Part shown: positions 16,338 to 24,914 of the stretch, one piece after another
How the letters are laid out: every line of letters starts with the position of its first letter
How positions within the stretch are numbered: position 1 is the first letter of the stretch
Origin: JAQSWP01 sp050185515
GTDB taxonomy: Bacteria; Pseudomonadota; Alphaproteobacteria; Reyranellales; JAQSWP01
Direction of reading: 5' to 3'
Assembly: GCA_050185515.1 (NCBI GenBank)
Contig: JBFWZG010000002.1
Location: 1 to 62,979, forward strand
DNA: 62,979 nucleotides
Translations under genes and position numbers: made by a program
The notes under the pieces: model-generated
What the model was told of the DNA's origin: nothing
What the model saw: only the letters and a program-made list of their open reading frames with translations
Databases searched by the model: none

Positions 16338-18235
16338 GGCCGCAGGATCTCGAACATCAGCTCGAAATCGTCGAGCGACCCGAAGAGTTTCGCCAACGGC
16401 GCCGCCTCGCCCGAAATCTTCCCCTCGTCCGCAGCCTGGGCGACACCGGTCTGTCGCACGATCAGCGCCACCAGCGTGTCGCGACTGAGCGTGACGCTGG
16501 CATCGGCCTTCGGCGAATGCGTGTCGGCCAGATGGTTCAGCGTGCAGTTCGAGACGTTGAGCAGCAGCTTTTCGCCGGAATCCGTCAGCGTCAGGTTGAT
16601 CGCGAATGCCTCGTCGCCGATCTTCTTCGGATCGATGCGCACGGCGACGAAATCCAGCAAGGTGCCGGTGGCGATGGCGGCCAGCAGATCGGGGCTGAGG
16701 ATCGGGCGTGGCGGCAACCGTGGCGCGCCGAAACGTAGCTCCAGCGCGCCGAAAAGATAGGCGTTGCGCCAGGTGGCCGACTCGGCCTGATAGCCGAGCT
16801 GCTCCAGCGCGTCGGCCATCAGCTCGCGCGCCTCCGTGTTGTCGGGATCGGCGAAGACCAGCTGATACATGACCTGCGCCACCCAGCGGAACTCGCCTTG
16901 GGCGAAATCGGACCGCGCCCGCTCGAGTGCGGCGGCCGCGCCGCCCATGTATTCGACGTACTTGACGGCGGTCTGGCGCGGCGGCAGCGGGTTGAGGTTG
17001 GCGGGATTGCCGTCGTACCAGCTCAGGTAACGCTGATAGACCGCCTTGGAGTTATGGCTGATGGTTCCGTAGTAGCCGCGCACCGTCCAGTCGCGCGACA
17101 GGCCGGGCGGCAGGGCCAGCACCTCGGCGATCTCGGCCGGCCGTCGGCCATGGTTCATCAGCCGCACCGTCTGGTCGTGCACGTACTTGTAGAGATCGCG
17201 CTGCGTCGCCAGAAAATCGAGAATCTTCTCCCGCCCCCAGGTCGGCCAGTGGTGCTGGCCGATCAGCACCTCGGTGCGATCGCCGAAGCGCTGCACCGCG
17301 TCGGCCAGATAGAACGCCCACATGCGCGGATCGCGCACCACCGAGCCGCGCAGCGGGCAGAAATTGTGCAGATGCCGCGTGGCGTTCTCCGCCATGTTGA
17401 GCACCCCGCCGCGCGGCATGAACATGTGCATCTCCGCCGGCGCCTCGGTGCCCGGCGCCAGGTGGAACACGATCTCGACGCCGGCGATGACATGGGTTTC
17501 CACGGGCTGGCGAATGGTCATGGTCGGCGCCAGCAGCGAGACGCGGCCGCGCGCCACGCCCTTGCCCAGCCCGGCATCGACCTGGCCGCGCGGTCCGGGC
17601 GGCAGCAGCGGTCCGAACTGGAACATGGCGCGGCGCGTCATGGCGTTTCCGGCCAGCACGTTCTCGCCGCCAACCGCCTCCATGAAGCCGTCGGGCGCGA
17701 TGACCGCGACGCGTCCCGAGCGGACGTCCTCCTCGCTCGCCACGCCGCGCGCGCCGCCGTAATGGTCGACATGGGAATGGCTGTAGATCACCGCCCGCAC
17801 CGGCTTCTTCGGACGATGCGCGTAGTACAGTTCCAGCGCCGCCGATGCCGCTTCGACGGTGGTGAGCGGATCGATCAGCACCAGCCCGTCATCGCCCTCG
17901 ATCACGGTCATGTTGGCGATGTCGAGGCCGCGCAGCTGGTAGACGCCGTCGACCACCTTGAACAGGCCGTTGGCCATGTTGAGCTGCGCCATGCGCCACA
18001 GGCTGGGATTGACGGTGGGCGGCGCGTTCGGCCCGTCGAGGAACTGGTAGGCGCCGAGATTCCAGATCAGCCCGCCGCGATTGACGATCTTGCCGTCCGG
18101 CAGCGCCGCCACCAGCCCGCGTCGCGAGTCCTCGTAGTCCTGCCGGTCTTCGAATGGAAGCTGGTCGAGCACCGCGCGATTGGCGGCCTCGGTCGCCGGT
18201 TCGGCATCGCGCTGGCGCAGCGGATTGTCGGCCAT
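16334..18235 (-). CDS. Alkyl/aryl-sulfatase-like metallo-beta-lactamase fold hydrolase
   Basis: A 633-residue protein resembling SdsA1/BDS1 alkylsulfatases, which hydrolyse primary alkyl sulfates such as SDS. The zinc motif HSHVDH is at residues 153-158 within VIYSHSHVDHYGGARG; RTEVLIGQHHWPTWG is another landmark. The C-terminal 120 residues look like the SCP2-type lipid-binding domain of the family. I place the start at 18235 (MADNPLRQ), preceded by GGAGGGGGAG; an ATG five codons upstream is also open. There is no signal peptide, so it is probably cytoplasmic, unlike SdsA1. Confidence 0.88.
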   Translation of the reverse strand: MADNPLRQRDAEPATEAANRAVLDQLPFEDRQDYEDSRRGLVAALPDGKIVNRGGLIWNLGAYQFLDGPNAPPTVNPSLWRMAQLNMANGLFKVVDGVYQLRGLDIANMTVIEGDDGLVLIDPLTTVEAASAALELYYAHRPKKPVRAVIYSHSHVDHYGGARGVASEEDVRSGRVAVIAPDGFMEAVGGENVLAGNAMTRRAMFQFGPLLPPGPRGQVDAGLGKGVARGRVSLLAPTMTIRQPVETHVIAGVEIVFHLAPGTEAPAEMHMFMPRGGVLNMAENATRHLHNFCPLRGSVVRDPRMWAFYLADAVQRFGDRTEVLIGQHHWPTWGREKILDFLATQRDLYKYVHDQTVRLMNHGRRPAEIAEVLALPPGLSRDWTVRGYYGTISHNSKAVYQRYLSWYDGNPANLNPLPPRQTAVKYVEYMGGAAAALERARSDFAQGEFRWVAQVMYQLVFADPDNTEARELMADALEQLGYQAESATWRNAYLFGALELRFGAPRLPPRPILSPDLLAAIATGTLLDFVAVRIDPKKIGDEAFAINLTLTDSGEKLLLNVSNCTLNHLADTHSPKADASVTLSRDTLVALIVRQTGVAQAADEGKISGEAAPLAKLFGSLDDFELMFEILRP

Positions 18236-18298
18236 CGTCTCCCCCTCCATTCGTTGCCGACAGCCTAGGCCGGCTGCCGGAACGGGGGCAAGCGCCTG

Positions 18299-18703
18299 TC
18301 AGCGCCCGGGCAACTTCACCGTCATGGTGTCGCCGGAATAGCCGTCCGGCTTCATGCGTGCGCGCACCAGCACGCTGGTCGTTCCGTCCGGCACTGCCAC
18401 GCCATAGACGTCGCGCGTGAAGGGCTGCTCGATGTCATGCGGATGCAGCAGGATGCGCCGCTTCAGCAGCGTCCGGCCGTCGGGCGTCAGCACCTCGATC
18501 GCGTCGGCATACTGTTTCCAGCCATTGTCGTCGGACCGCACAGTGACGTCGAAATCGTAGGCGCCGGCCGCTGTCTGCCGGACCTTGACGTCGATCACAT
18601 GCGCGCTTGCCGCCCGAGCCTCAGCCACGGCGAGCCCCAGCGTCAGCAGGAAAACGAGCGTCGCGCCGATAATGCGCCATTGGGCTCTCTCAATCGCCTC
18701 CAT
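18299..18703 (-). CDS. Conserved hypothetical exported protein
   Basis: A 134-residue protein with an N-terminal membrane/signal segment (residues about 11-32, ending AEARAAS) and a beta-rich domain containing DNGWKQYADAIEVLTPDG and LLHPHDIEQPF. I recognise it only as a type of small periplasmic protein common in alphaproteobacteria, of unknown role. No clear Shine-Dalgarno precedes the ATG. It is divergent from the dppBC pair, with 77 bases between the starts. Confidence 0.65.
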   Translation of the reverse strand: MEAIERAQWRIIGATLVFLLTLGLAVAEARAASAHVIDVKVRQTAAGAYDFDVTVRSDDNGWKQYADAIEVLTPDGRTLLKRRILLHPHDIEQPFTRDVYGVAVPDGTTSVLVRARMKPDGYSGDTMTVKLPGR

Positions 18704-18780
18704 AATGGGCTAGTCTATCGCACCATGTGCGATCCCCGAAACGCCGCGTCCCGCTTCGCTTTTCACGTTCGCTTGAGCCG

Positions 18781-19755
18781 ATGAGCCGCTATCTTCTGGG
18801 CCGCATGGCGGAGATCCTCGTCGTGCTGCTGGTGATGTCGCTGATCGTCTATCTGATGATCGGACTGATGCCGGGCGATCCGATCGACCTGCTGTTCACC
18901 GGCAATCCAGATGTGCGGCCCGAGGACGTGGCGCGGCTGCGCGCCATCTACGGTCTCGACCAGCCGCTGCACCAGCGCTATCTCGCGTGGCTTGCGCAGG
19001 CGCTGCAGGGCGATTTCGGCTATTCGCGCATGTTCGCCCGGCCGGCGGTCGACGTGCTGCTGCCGCGACTGGGCAATACGGTGATGCTGATGGGCATCTC
19101 CTTCGCCCTGTCGATCGCCATCGCCCTGCCGCTGGGCATCGAGGCCGCCCGGCACCCCTATGGCGCGCTGGACAACGGCGTCAACCTGTTCTGCTTCGCC
19201 GGCATTTCCGTGCCGCCCTTCTGGCTGGCGCTGCTGCTGATCATCCTGTTCGCCGTCGTCCTGGGCTGGCTGCCGGCCAGCGGGTCGGGCGACGATGCCG
19301 GCGGCGGCCTTCTGGGTTCGCTGACCGACCGGGCGCGGCATCTGGTGCTGCCGGTTCTGACGCTGACGATCGCCAGCGTCGGCCATTACACCCGCTACGT
19401 GCGCGCGGCGATGATCGAGACCCTGCGACAGGACTTCATTCGCACCGCCCGCGCCAAGGGCGTGCCGGAAGCCGGCATTGTCTGGCGCCATGCGCTGCGC
19501 AATTCGCTGTCGCCGATCCTGACCATCCTGGCGCTGTCCTTCGGCAGCCTGTTCTCCGGCGCGCTTATCACCGAGATCATGTTCGCCTGGCCTGGCATGG
19601 GAAAGACCATGTTCGATGCCATCCAGGCCAACGACTACAACCTGGCGCTGGTCGGCCTGCTGTTCGCCACCCTGACGACGCTCCTGGGCAGCCTGCTGGC
19701 CGATCTGGCCTATGCCTGGTCGGATCCGCGCGTGCGCCTGAGCGAGCGGGCATGA
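18781..19755 (+). CDS. DppB-like peptide ABC transporter permease
   Basis: A 324-residue inner-membrane permease beginning MSRYLLGRMAEILVVLLVMS, with the DppB hallmarks LMPGDPIDLLF, FIRTARAKGVPEAGIVWRHALRNSLSPI (EAA loop) and EIMFAWPGMGKTMFDAI. It couples with the DppC-like protein encoded next (ATGA overlap). No ATPase genes follow in this operon, so the ATPases must come from elsewhere, for example the complete Dpp operon at 23865-29540. Confidence 0.92.
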   Translation: MSRYLLGRMAEILVVLLVMSLIVYLMIGLMPGDPIDLLFTGNPDVRPEDVARLRAIYGLDQPLHQRYLAWLAQALQGDFGYSRMFARPAVDVLLPRLGNTVMLMGISFALSIAIALPLGIEAARHPYGALDNGVNLFCFAGISVPPFWLALLLIILFAVVLGWLPASGSGDDAGGGLLGSLTDRARHLVLPVLTLTIASVGHYTRYVRAAMIETLRQDFIRTARAKGVPEAGIVWRHALRNSLSPILTILALSFGSLFSGALITEIMFAWPGMGKTMFDAIQANDYNLALVGLLFATLTTLLGSLLADLAYAWSDPRVRLSERA

Positions 19756-20666
19756 ACGCGCCGGCGCCCCGCTTCGGCGATTTCTGGCGGCGCTTCCGTC
19801 GCCACGGCTTTGCCGTCGCCAGCCTCGCGCTGCTGGCGGCGCTGGCGCTGCTGTCGTTCGCCGCGCCGCTGATCGCCGAGCTGCGCGGCATCGATCCCAA
19901 CCAGGCCGATCTTCTGAGCCGGCTGGAGCCGCCATCGGCGCTGCACTGGCTCGGCACCGACGACCTGGGCCGCGATCTCTTCCTGCGCCTGCTGGAAGGC
20001 GGGCGGGTGTCGCTGCTGGTCGGCATCGCCGCGGCACTGATCGCCGCCGTCGCCGGCTCCGTCATCGGCGTGGTCGCCGGCTATGTCGGCGGCCGTCTCG
20101 ATGCCCTGCTGATGCGCCTGACCGACGTGGTGATCGCCCTGCCGGTCCTGCCGCTGCTGATCCTGCTCAGCGCCGTCGATCTGCAGAAGCTCGGCATTCC
20201 GCTGGAGATCGCCCGCTCGCCGGCGATCTCGCTCTACCAGATCGTCGTCATCGTCAGCCTGTTCGGCTGGACCACCGTGGCGCGGCTGGTGCGCGGCATG
20301 ACCCTGTCGCTCAAGACTCGCGACTACGTGCGCGCCGCACGGGCGCTCGGCGCCGGACCGCTGCGCATCATGTTCCGCCACATCCTGCCCAACGCGCTGT
20401 CGCCGGTGGTGGTCGCCACCACCATGTCGGTCGGCAGCATCATCCTGTTCGAGTCGGTGCTGAGCTTCCTCGGCCTGGGGGTGCAGGCGCCGCTGGCGTC
20501 CTGGGGCAACATGCTGACCAACGCCCAGGAGCTGATCTGGTCCAATCCCGCGCTGGCCGTCTGGCCCGGCCTGCTGATCTTCCTCACCGTCGTCGCCTTC
20601 AACTTCGTCGGCGACGGCCTGCAGGACGCGCTCGATCCCAGGGCGCTGGACAGGCGCGCGGGCTGA
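19752..20666 (+). CDS. DppC-like peptide ABC transporter permease
   Basis: A 304-residue inner-membrane permease with the DppC landmarks HWLGTDDLGRDLFLRLLEGGRVSL, TRDYVRAARALGAGPLRIMFRHILPN (EAA loop) and ESVLSFLGLGVQAPLASWGNML. It is translationally coupled to the preceding dppB-like gene. An insert around ILLSAVDLQKLGIPLEIARSPAIS lengthens a periplasmic loop compared with the second DppC in this window. It converges with the amidohydrolase gene. Confidence 0.92.
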   Translation: MNAPAPRFGDFWRRFRRHGFAVASLALLAALALLSFAAPLIAELRGIDPNQADLLSRLEPPSALHWLGTDDLGRDLFLRLLEGGRVSLLVGIAAALIAAVAGSVIGVVAGYVGGRLDALLMRLTDVVIALPVLPLLILLSAVDLQKLGIPLEIARSPAISLYQIVVIVSLFGWTTVARLVRGMTLSLKTRDYVRAARALGAGPLRIMFRHILPNALSPVVVATTMSVGSIILFESVLSFLGLGVQAPLASWGNMLTNAQELIWSNPALAVWPGLLIFLTVVAFNFVGDGLQDALDPRALDRRAG

Positions 20667-20717
20667 ATCGAAAAGGGCGCCACAGCGCGACGCCCTGTCG
20701 CCCGATGATGGACGGGT

Positions 20718-21911
20718 CTATTCGGCCGCCTGCTTGCGCGGCATCTCCTTCGACAGCTCCTGCTCGACCAGGGTCGCCCAGTAGGAGGCGCCCAGCGGCA
20801 GGATCTCGTCGTTGAAGTCGTAGCCGGGGTTGTGGATCATGCACGAGCCCGGCCGATCGCCGTTGCCGATCCAGATGTAGCAGCCCGGCCGGGCCTGCAG
20901 CATGAAGGCGAAATCCTCCGAACCCATGGCCGGCGTCGGATTGCGATTGACCTTGGGCAGGCCGGCGACGGCGGCGGCGGCGCGGGCGGCGATCTCGGTT
21001 TCCGCCTCGCTGTTGACCGTGGCCGGGTAGCGCCGCTCGTAGCGCCAGCCGATCCTGGCGCCGTAGCCCTGCGCCACCGCGCGGCTGATCTCCTCGATCT
21101 GGCGCTCGACGCGGTCCTGCACTTCCTTCTTGAAGGTGCGCACCGTGCCGCGCAGCACGGCGGTCTGCGGAATCACGTTCCAGGCGTCGCCGGAATGGAA
21201 CTGCGTCGTGCTGACGACCGCCGTGTCCATGGGATCGGTGTAGCGGCTGACGATCGCCTGCAGCGCCACCACGATCTGCGAGCCGACCATCACCGGGTCG
21301 ATGCCCTGATGCGGCATGGCGCCATGCGCGCCGCGGCCCTCGACGGTGATCTCGAAAATGTCGTAGGCGGCCATCATCGGGCCCGGACGCACGGCGAAGT
21401 GGCCGACCGGAATGCCGGGGATGTTGTGCATGCCGTAGACCTGTTCGGCCGGGAACTTGTCGAACAGCCCTTCCTCGACCATGACGCGGCCGCCGCCCTC
21501 GTTCTCCTCGGCCGGCTGGAAGATGAAATAGACCGTGCCGTCGAAGTTCTTGGTCTCTGCCAGGTACTTGGCGGCGCCCAGCAGCATGGTGGTGTGGCCG
21601 TCATGGCCGCAGGCATGCATCTTCCCGGGAATGGTCGAGGCATGGTCGAAATCGTTGGTCTCGAGAATGTCCAGCGCGTCCATGTCGGCCCGCAGTCCGA
21701 TGGCGCGCCGGCCGCTGCCCGCTTTCAGCACGCCGACCACCCCGGTCTTGGCCAGCCCGCGATGCACCTCGATGCCGAAGGACTGCAGCAGCCTGGCGAC
21801 CACGTCCGAGGTGCGATGCTCCTCGAAGGCGGTTTCGGGATGCTGATGGATGTCGTGACGCCAGGCCTCCATATCCTTCTGGAAGTCGGCGATGCGGTTG
21901 ATGATCGGCAT
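20718..21911 (-). CDS. M20 family amidohydrolase/peptidase
   Basis: A 397-residue cytoplasmic metallohydrolase of the M20D group (hippurate hydrolase, N-acyl-amino-acid amidohydrolase). It shows HDIHQHPETAFEEH at the N-terminus, the metal-binding ACGHDGHTTMLLGAAKYL, PAEENEGGGRVMVEEG and SEDFAFMLQ. It would cleave an N-acyl or peptide bond to free an amino acid; the substrate is not determinable. GAGGAG sits 6-7 bases before the ATG. The position between peptide permeases suggests a role in using imported peptides or amides (inference). Confidence 0.9.
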   Translation of the reverse strand: MPIINRIADFQKDMEAWRHDIHQHPETAFEEHRTSDVVARLLQSFGIEVHRGLAKTGVVGVLKAGSGRRAIGLRADMDALDILETNDFDHASTIPGKMHACGHDGHTTMLLGAAKYLAETKNFDGTVYFIFQPAEENEGGGRVMVEEGLFDKFPAEQVYGMHNIPGIPVGHFAVRPGPMMAAYDIFEITVEGRGAHGAMPHQGIDPVMVGSQIVVALQAIVSRYTDPMDTAVVSTTQFHSGDAWNVIPQTAVLRGTVRTFKKEVQDRVERQIEEISRAVAQGYGARIGWRYERRYPATVNSEAETEIAARAAAAVAGLPKVNRNPTPAMGSEDFAFMLQARPGCYIWIGNGDRPGSCMIHNPGYDFNDEILPLGASYWATLVEQELSKEMPRKQAAE

Positions 21912-21965
21912 GCAACTCTCCTCGAAACCGGGTTTTGCGGCAGCTTAGAGCCTGCCGCCAGCGGG

Positions 21966-22865
21966 TCAAGTTGCGTCGCCGTAACTGGCGAGACCGGCCT
22001 CGATGGCCGCCGAATCGGGCAGTGCCGCCTGGGCGCCCGCTCCGCGGCAGGACAGGCTGCCGGCGACGCAGGCGCGCCGGGTCGCATCCGGCAGGGAAAG
22101 TCCCCGTTCCAGCGCCGCCGCCAGCACTCCGACGAAGGCGTCGCCTGCTCCCGTTGTATCGGCGACGTCGACCGCCAGTGCTGGAGCCGACCACTCGTGC
22201 CGGCCGTCGCTGCCTTGCGCGCCCAATTCGCCCAGCGTGACGATGACGGGTACGCCGAGCTTTCCGCACAGGGCCGACGCCACGGCCCCGCTGGCTGCGG
22301 TCCAGCGCGCCAGGGCGGTGGCTTCCAGCTCGTTGACCACCAGCAGATCGACCGCCCGCAATGCGAGGTCTGCCAGCTCCAGCGCCGGCGCCAGGTTGAG
22401 CACGACGCGCGCGCCAGCCTTTCTCGCCATCGCGATCGCCCGCTCGGTCTCCTCACGGCGCAGTTCGCGCTGCAGCACCAGCGTATCGCCGGCCGTTAGC
22501 TGACCCTCGAGCCACGCCGCCTCGACGGCAAGGTTTGCCCCGGCCGCAACCATGATCTGGTTCTGCCCGTCGGCACCGACCCCGACAGCCGCCGCCCCGG
22601 TCGGTCGGTCGACGGTGCGGATGGCGGCAAGGTCGACGCCACTGCCGCGCGCACTGGCCAGCGCCTGTTCGCCCAGCGCGTCGCGGCCGATGGCGCCGAT
22701 CAGCCGCACTGCGGCGCCGTCGCGGGCGGCCGCCACCGCCTGGTTGGCGCCCTTGCCGCCCGCGGCCACGCGATAGGTCTCGCCCAGCACCGTCTCGCCC
22801 GGCCGCGGCAGCACCGGCACGGCGAACAGGTGGTCGACGATGATGGAGCCGAAGACGACGATCAT
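21966..22865 (-). CDS. PfkB family carbohydrate kinase, ribokinase-like
   Basis: A 299-residue ribokinase-fold kinase. It has the N-terminal GGKGANQAVAAAR motif and the C-terminal DTTGAGDAFVGVLAAAL motif that holds the catalytic aspartate and anion hole. It phosphorylates a sugar or nucleoside with ATP; ribokinase is the nearest guess but the neighbours do not settle the substrate. The start at 22865 (MIVVFGSII) is preferred over an upstream ATG because AAGGG precedes it and family alignments start here. It lies 54 bases upstream of the amidohydrolase gene. Confidence 0.87.
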   Translation of the reverse strand: MIVVFGSIIVDHLFAVPVLPRPGETVLGETYRVAAGGKGANQAVAAARDGAAVRLIGAIGRDALGEQALASARGSGVDLAAIRTVDRPTGAAAVGVGADGQNQIMVAAGANLAVEAAWLEGQLTAGDTLVLQRELRREETERAIAMARKAGARVVLNLAPALELADLALRAVDLLVVNELEATALARWTAASGAVASALCGKLGVPVIVTLGELGAQGSDGRHEWSAPALAVDVADTTGAGDAFVGVLAAALERGLSLPDATRRACVAGSLSCRGAGAQAALPDSAAIEAGLASYGDAT

Positions 22866-22885
22866 GCCTGGCCCTTCAATGCAAA

Positions 22886-22909
22886 CGGCCGCCGGCAAGC
22901 CGGCGGCCG
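22886..22909 (-). terminator. GC-rich hairpin after the universal stress protein gene
   Basis: A perfect 10-bp stem (CGGCCGCCGG / CCGGCGGCCG) with a four-base loop lies 22 bases past the stress-protein stop and is followed on the minus strand by only TTT. It is a likely terminator or transcript 3' stabiliser separating the stress gene from the kinase gene. The short T-run lowers confidence. Confidence 0.45.
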
Positions 22910-22930
22910 CTTAACTATCGCAAAAAAGCT

Positions 22931-23770
22931 TCAGTGGCTCATCAGGACCGGAACGGTCATCGAGCCGAGGATCTTGCGGGTGACGCCGCCGATCACCAGT
23001 TCGCGCAGCCGGGAATGGCCATAGGCTCCCATTACCAGCATATCGACGCCCAGATCGGCGATCCGCGAGAGGATGACGTCGCCCGGATCGGCATCGTCCG
23101 ACACGGTAAAGGACGAGGTGACCTTGACGCCATGGCGCGCCAGGAACTGACCGATGTCGGCGCCGGGATCCTCGCCGTGACCGCGCGGGCCGGACTTAGG
23201 GTTGACCGCCAGCACCGTCACCGTCTTGGCCGCCTGCAACAGCGGCAGCGAATCGCTGACCGCCCGCGTCGCCTCGCGGCCGGCGTTCCATGCCACCATG
23301 ACGTGGCCGCCCATCAGGGGGCCCTTGAAACCGATATAAGGCAGCAGCAGCACCGGCCGCCCGGCCCGCAGCGCCACCGTCTCGGGCAGGTCCGGCACCA
23401 CGTCGGGATCGGCCAGGTTGCTGTCGTACTGGCCCATGACCACGAGATCGGCGTAACGCGCGTTCATGGTCCCCAGTTCATAGACGTCGCCTTGCGCCTC
23501 GCGCCACTCGCCGCTGACGCCGACCCGGTTGCAGATGGCGTCGAACGAAGCCTTGGCCTTGGCCGCCTGCTCCTTGGTGCGATTCTCCTGCAGCATGATG
23601 AGGTCGGGGCTGATGCCCGCCTCGAGATAGGCCGGCAGCACGATGTTGCCGCGCAGGAACAGGCCGGCCAGATGCCCGCCGCAGCCGCGCGCCATTTCAG
23701 CCGCAGCCTCGACCCGTTTGTCGTTGGTCGGCGCGGTGTCGCAATTGACCAGAATCGTCTTGTACCCCAT
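22931..23770 (-). CDS. Universal stress protein with two UspA domains
   Basis: A 279-residue cytoplasmic protein made of two Usp folds. The second ends with the ATP-binding pattern MGAYGHSRLRELVIGG, where the Gly-rich spacing G-x2-G-x9-G-(S/T) is followed by RKILGSMTVPVLMSH. The first domain lacks an equally clear Gly-rich motif. The start at 23770 is fixed by GGAGGG 5 bases upstream. A near-consensus FNR/FixK box lies 59 bases before the start, so induction under low oxygen is likely, as known for Usp genes in FNR-type regulons. Confidence 0.92.
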   Translation of the reverse strand: MGYKTILVNCDTAPTNDKRVEAAAEMARGCGGHLAGLFLRGNIVLPAYLEAGISPDLIMLQENRTKEQAAKAKASFDAICNRVGVSGEWREAQGDVYELGTMNARYADLVVMGQYDSNLADPDVVPDLPETVALRAGRPVLLLPYIGFKGPLMGGHVMVAWNAGREATRAVSDSLPLLQAAKTVTVLAVNPKSGPRGHGEDPGADIGQFLARHGVKVTSSFTVSDDADPGDVILSRIADLGVDMLVMGAYGHSRLRELVIGGVTRKILGSMTVPVLMSH

Positions 23771-23828
23771 CGATCCCTCCAATGCCTTCAATAGACAAAC
23801 ATATTGGACCCGAAGGGTTCGGAAATAA

Positions 23829-23842
23829 ATGATCTAGATCAA
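23829..23842. promoter_or_regulatory. Near-consensus FNR/FixK-type box upstream of the usp gene
   Basis: The sequence reads ATGAT-CTAG-ATCAA, one mismatch from TTGAT-N4-ATCAA. On the minus strand a TATGTT -10 candidate (23803-23798) lies 26 bases from the box edge. That places the box centre at about -40 to -45, the usual class II activator position. Confidence 0.6.
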
Positions 23843-23864
23843 CGGGGAATCGCCTGTTTTCGGC

Positions 23865-24914
23865 TCAGCCGGCGCGCTGCTCGACCGCCAGGCGGCCCTC
23901 CTGTATCGCATGGCAGGCCACCATGCCGCCCTCGATGGCGTAGGGCTGGGGGACTTCCGTGCGGCAGCGTTCATTGGCGAAGGGGCAGCGCGGATTGAAG
24001 GCGCAGCCCGGCGGCGGATCGATCGGGCTCGGCACCTCGCCGCCCACCGGCGTGCGCTCGCGGCCGGTCATCTCCAGATCGGGGATTGTGTCGAGCAGCA
24101 TGCGCGTATAGGGATGCTTGGGCCGGTAGAACAGAGTTTTCGTATCGGCCAGCTCGACCAGGCGGCCGAGATACATCACCCCGACGCGGGTCGAGATGTT
24201 GTAGACGACTGCCAGGTTGTGCGAGATGAACAGGTAGGTCAGGCCGAAATCGCGCTGCAGCTCCTTCATCAAGTTGAGGATCTGCGCCTGCACCGAGACG
24301 TCGAGCGCTGAGGTCGGCTCGTCGCATACCAGGAACTCCGCTTCGCTGGCGAGCGCGCGCGCAATCGATATGCGCTGGCGCTGGCCGCCGGAGAACTCAT
24401 GCGGAAACTTCGCGCCATCGGCCGCCGTCAGCCGCACCTGGCGCAGCAGCTGGCCGACGCGGTCGGCGATCGCCGCCTGCGAGCGGGCCAGCTTGAAGGC
24501 CCGGATCGGCTCGGCCACGATGTCGAACACGCGCCAGCGCGGATTGAGGCTGGCATAGGGGTCCTGGAAGATCATCTGCATGCGCCGGCGCAATGGCGCC
24601 ATCTCGCGCCGGCCGATCTTGGGATCGAGCACCCTGCCCTCGAAGGCGATGGTGCCGTCGGTCGGCCGGTAAAGACCCACCACCAGCCGGGCCACGGTGG
24701 ACTTGCCGCAACCGGATTCGCCCACCAGCGACAGCGTCTCGCCGCGGGTGATGTCGAAATCGATGCCGTCGACGGCGCGTACGATCTGCTCGGGCTTGCC
24801 CTCCAGCACCCGATTCAGCCAAGGTGGCGAGACGTCGAAATAGCGCTTCAGCCCGCGCACCTCGAGCAGCGTGTCGCCGCCGACGCTGACCTTGCGTTCC
24901 GTCCGCTCAGCCAT
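23865..24914 (-). CDS. Dpp/OppF-like peptide ABC transporter ATPase
   Basis: A 349-residue ATPase with Walker A GESGCGKST, signature FSGGQRQRISIARAL, Walker B FLVCDEPTSALD and the C-terminal oligopeptide-transporter cysteine cluster (CAFNPRCPFANERCRTEVP) that can bind an iron-sulfur cluster. It pairs with the OppD-like ATPase encoded upstream (8-base overlap). It is the last gene of the five-gene peptide importer operon. Confidence 0.94.
   Translation of the reverse strand: MAERTERKVSVGGDTLLEVRGLKRYFDVSPPWLNRVLEGKPEQIVRAVDGIDFDITRGETLSLVGESGCGKSTVARLVVGLYRPTDGTIAFEGRVLDPKIGRREMAPLRRRMQMIFQDPYASLNPRWRVFDIVAEPIRAFKLARSQAAIADRVGQLLRQVRLTAADGAKFPHEFSGGQRQRISIARALASEAEFLVCDEPTSALDVSVQAQILNLMKELQRDFGLTYLFISHNLAVVYNISTRVGVMYLGRLVELADTKTLFYRPKHPYTRMLLDTIPDLEMTGRERTPVGGEVPSPIDPPPGCAFNPRCPFANERCRTEVPQPYAIEGGMVACHAIQEGRLAVEQRAG

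Noticed and set aside
20667..20717. Hairpin AGGGCG/CGCCCT between dppC and the amidohydrolase as a terminator
   Set aside because: Only 6 bp with an 11-base loop and no T-run on either strand.
21937..21958. 7-bp hairpin GCGGCAG/CTGCCGC before the amidohydrolase as a terminator
   Set aside because: No T-run in the transcribed direction and an 8-base loop; left unassigned.
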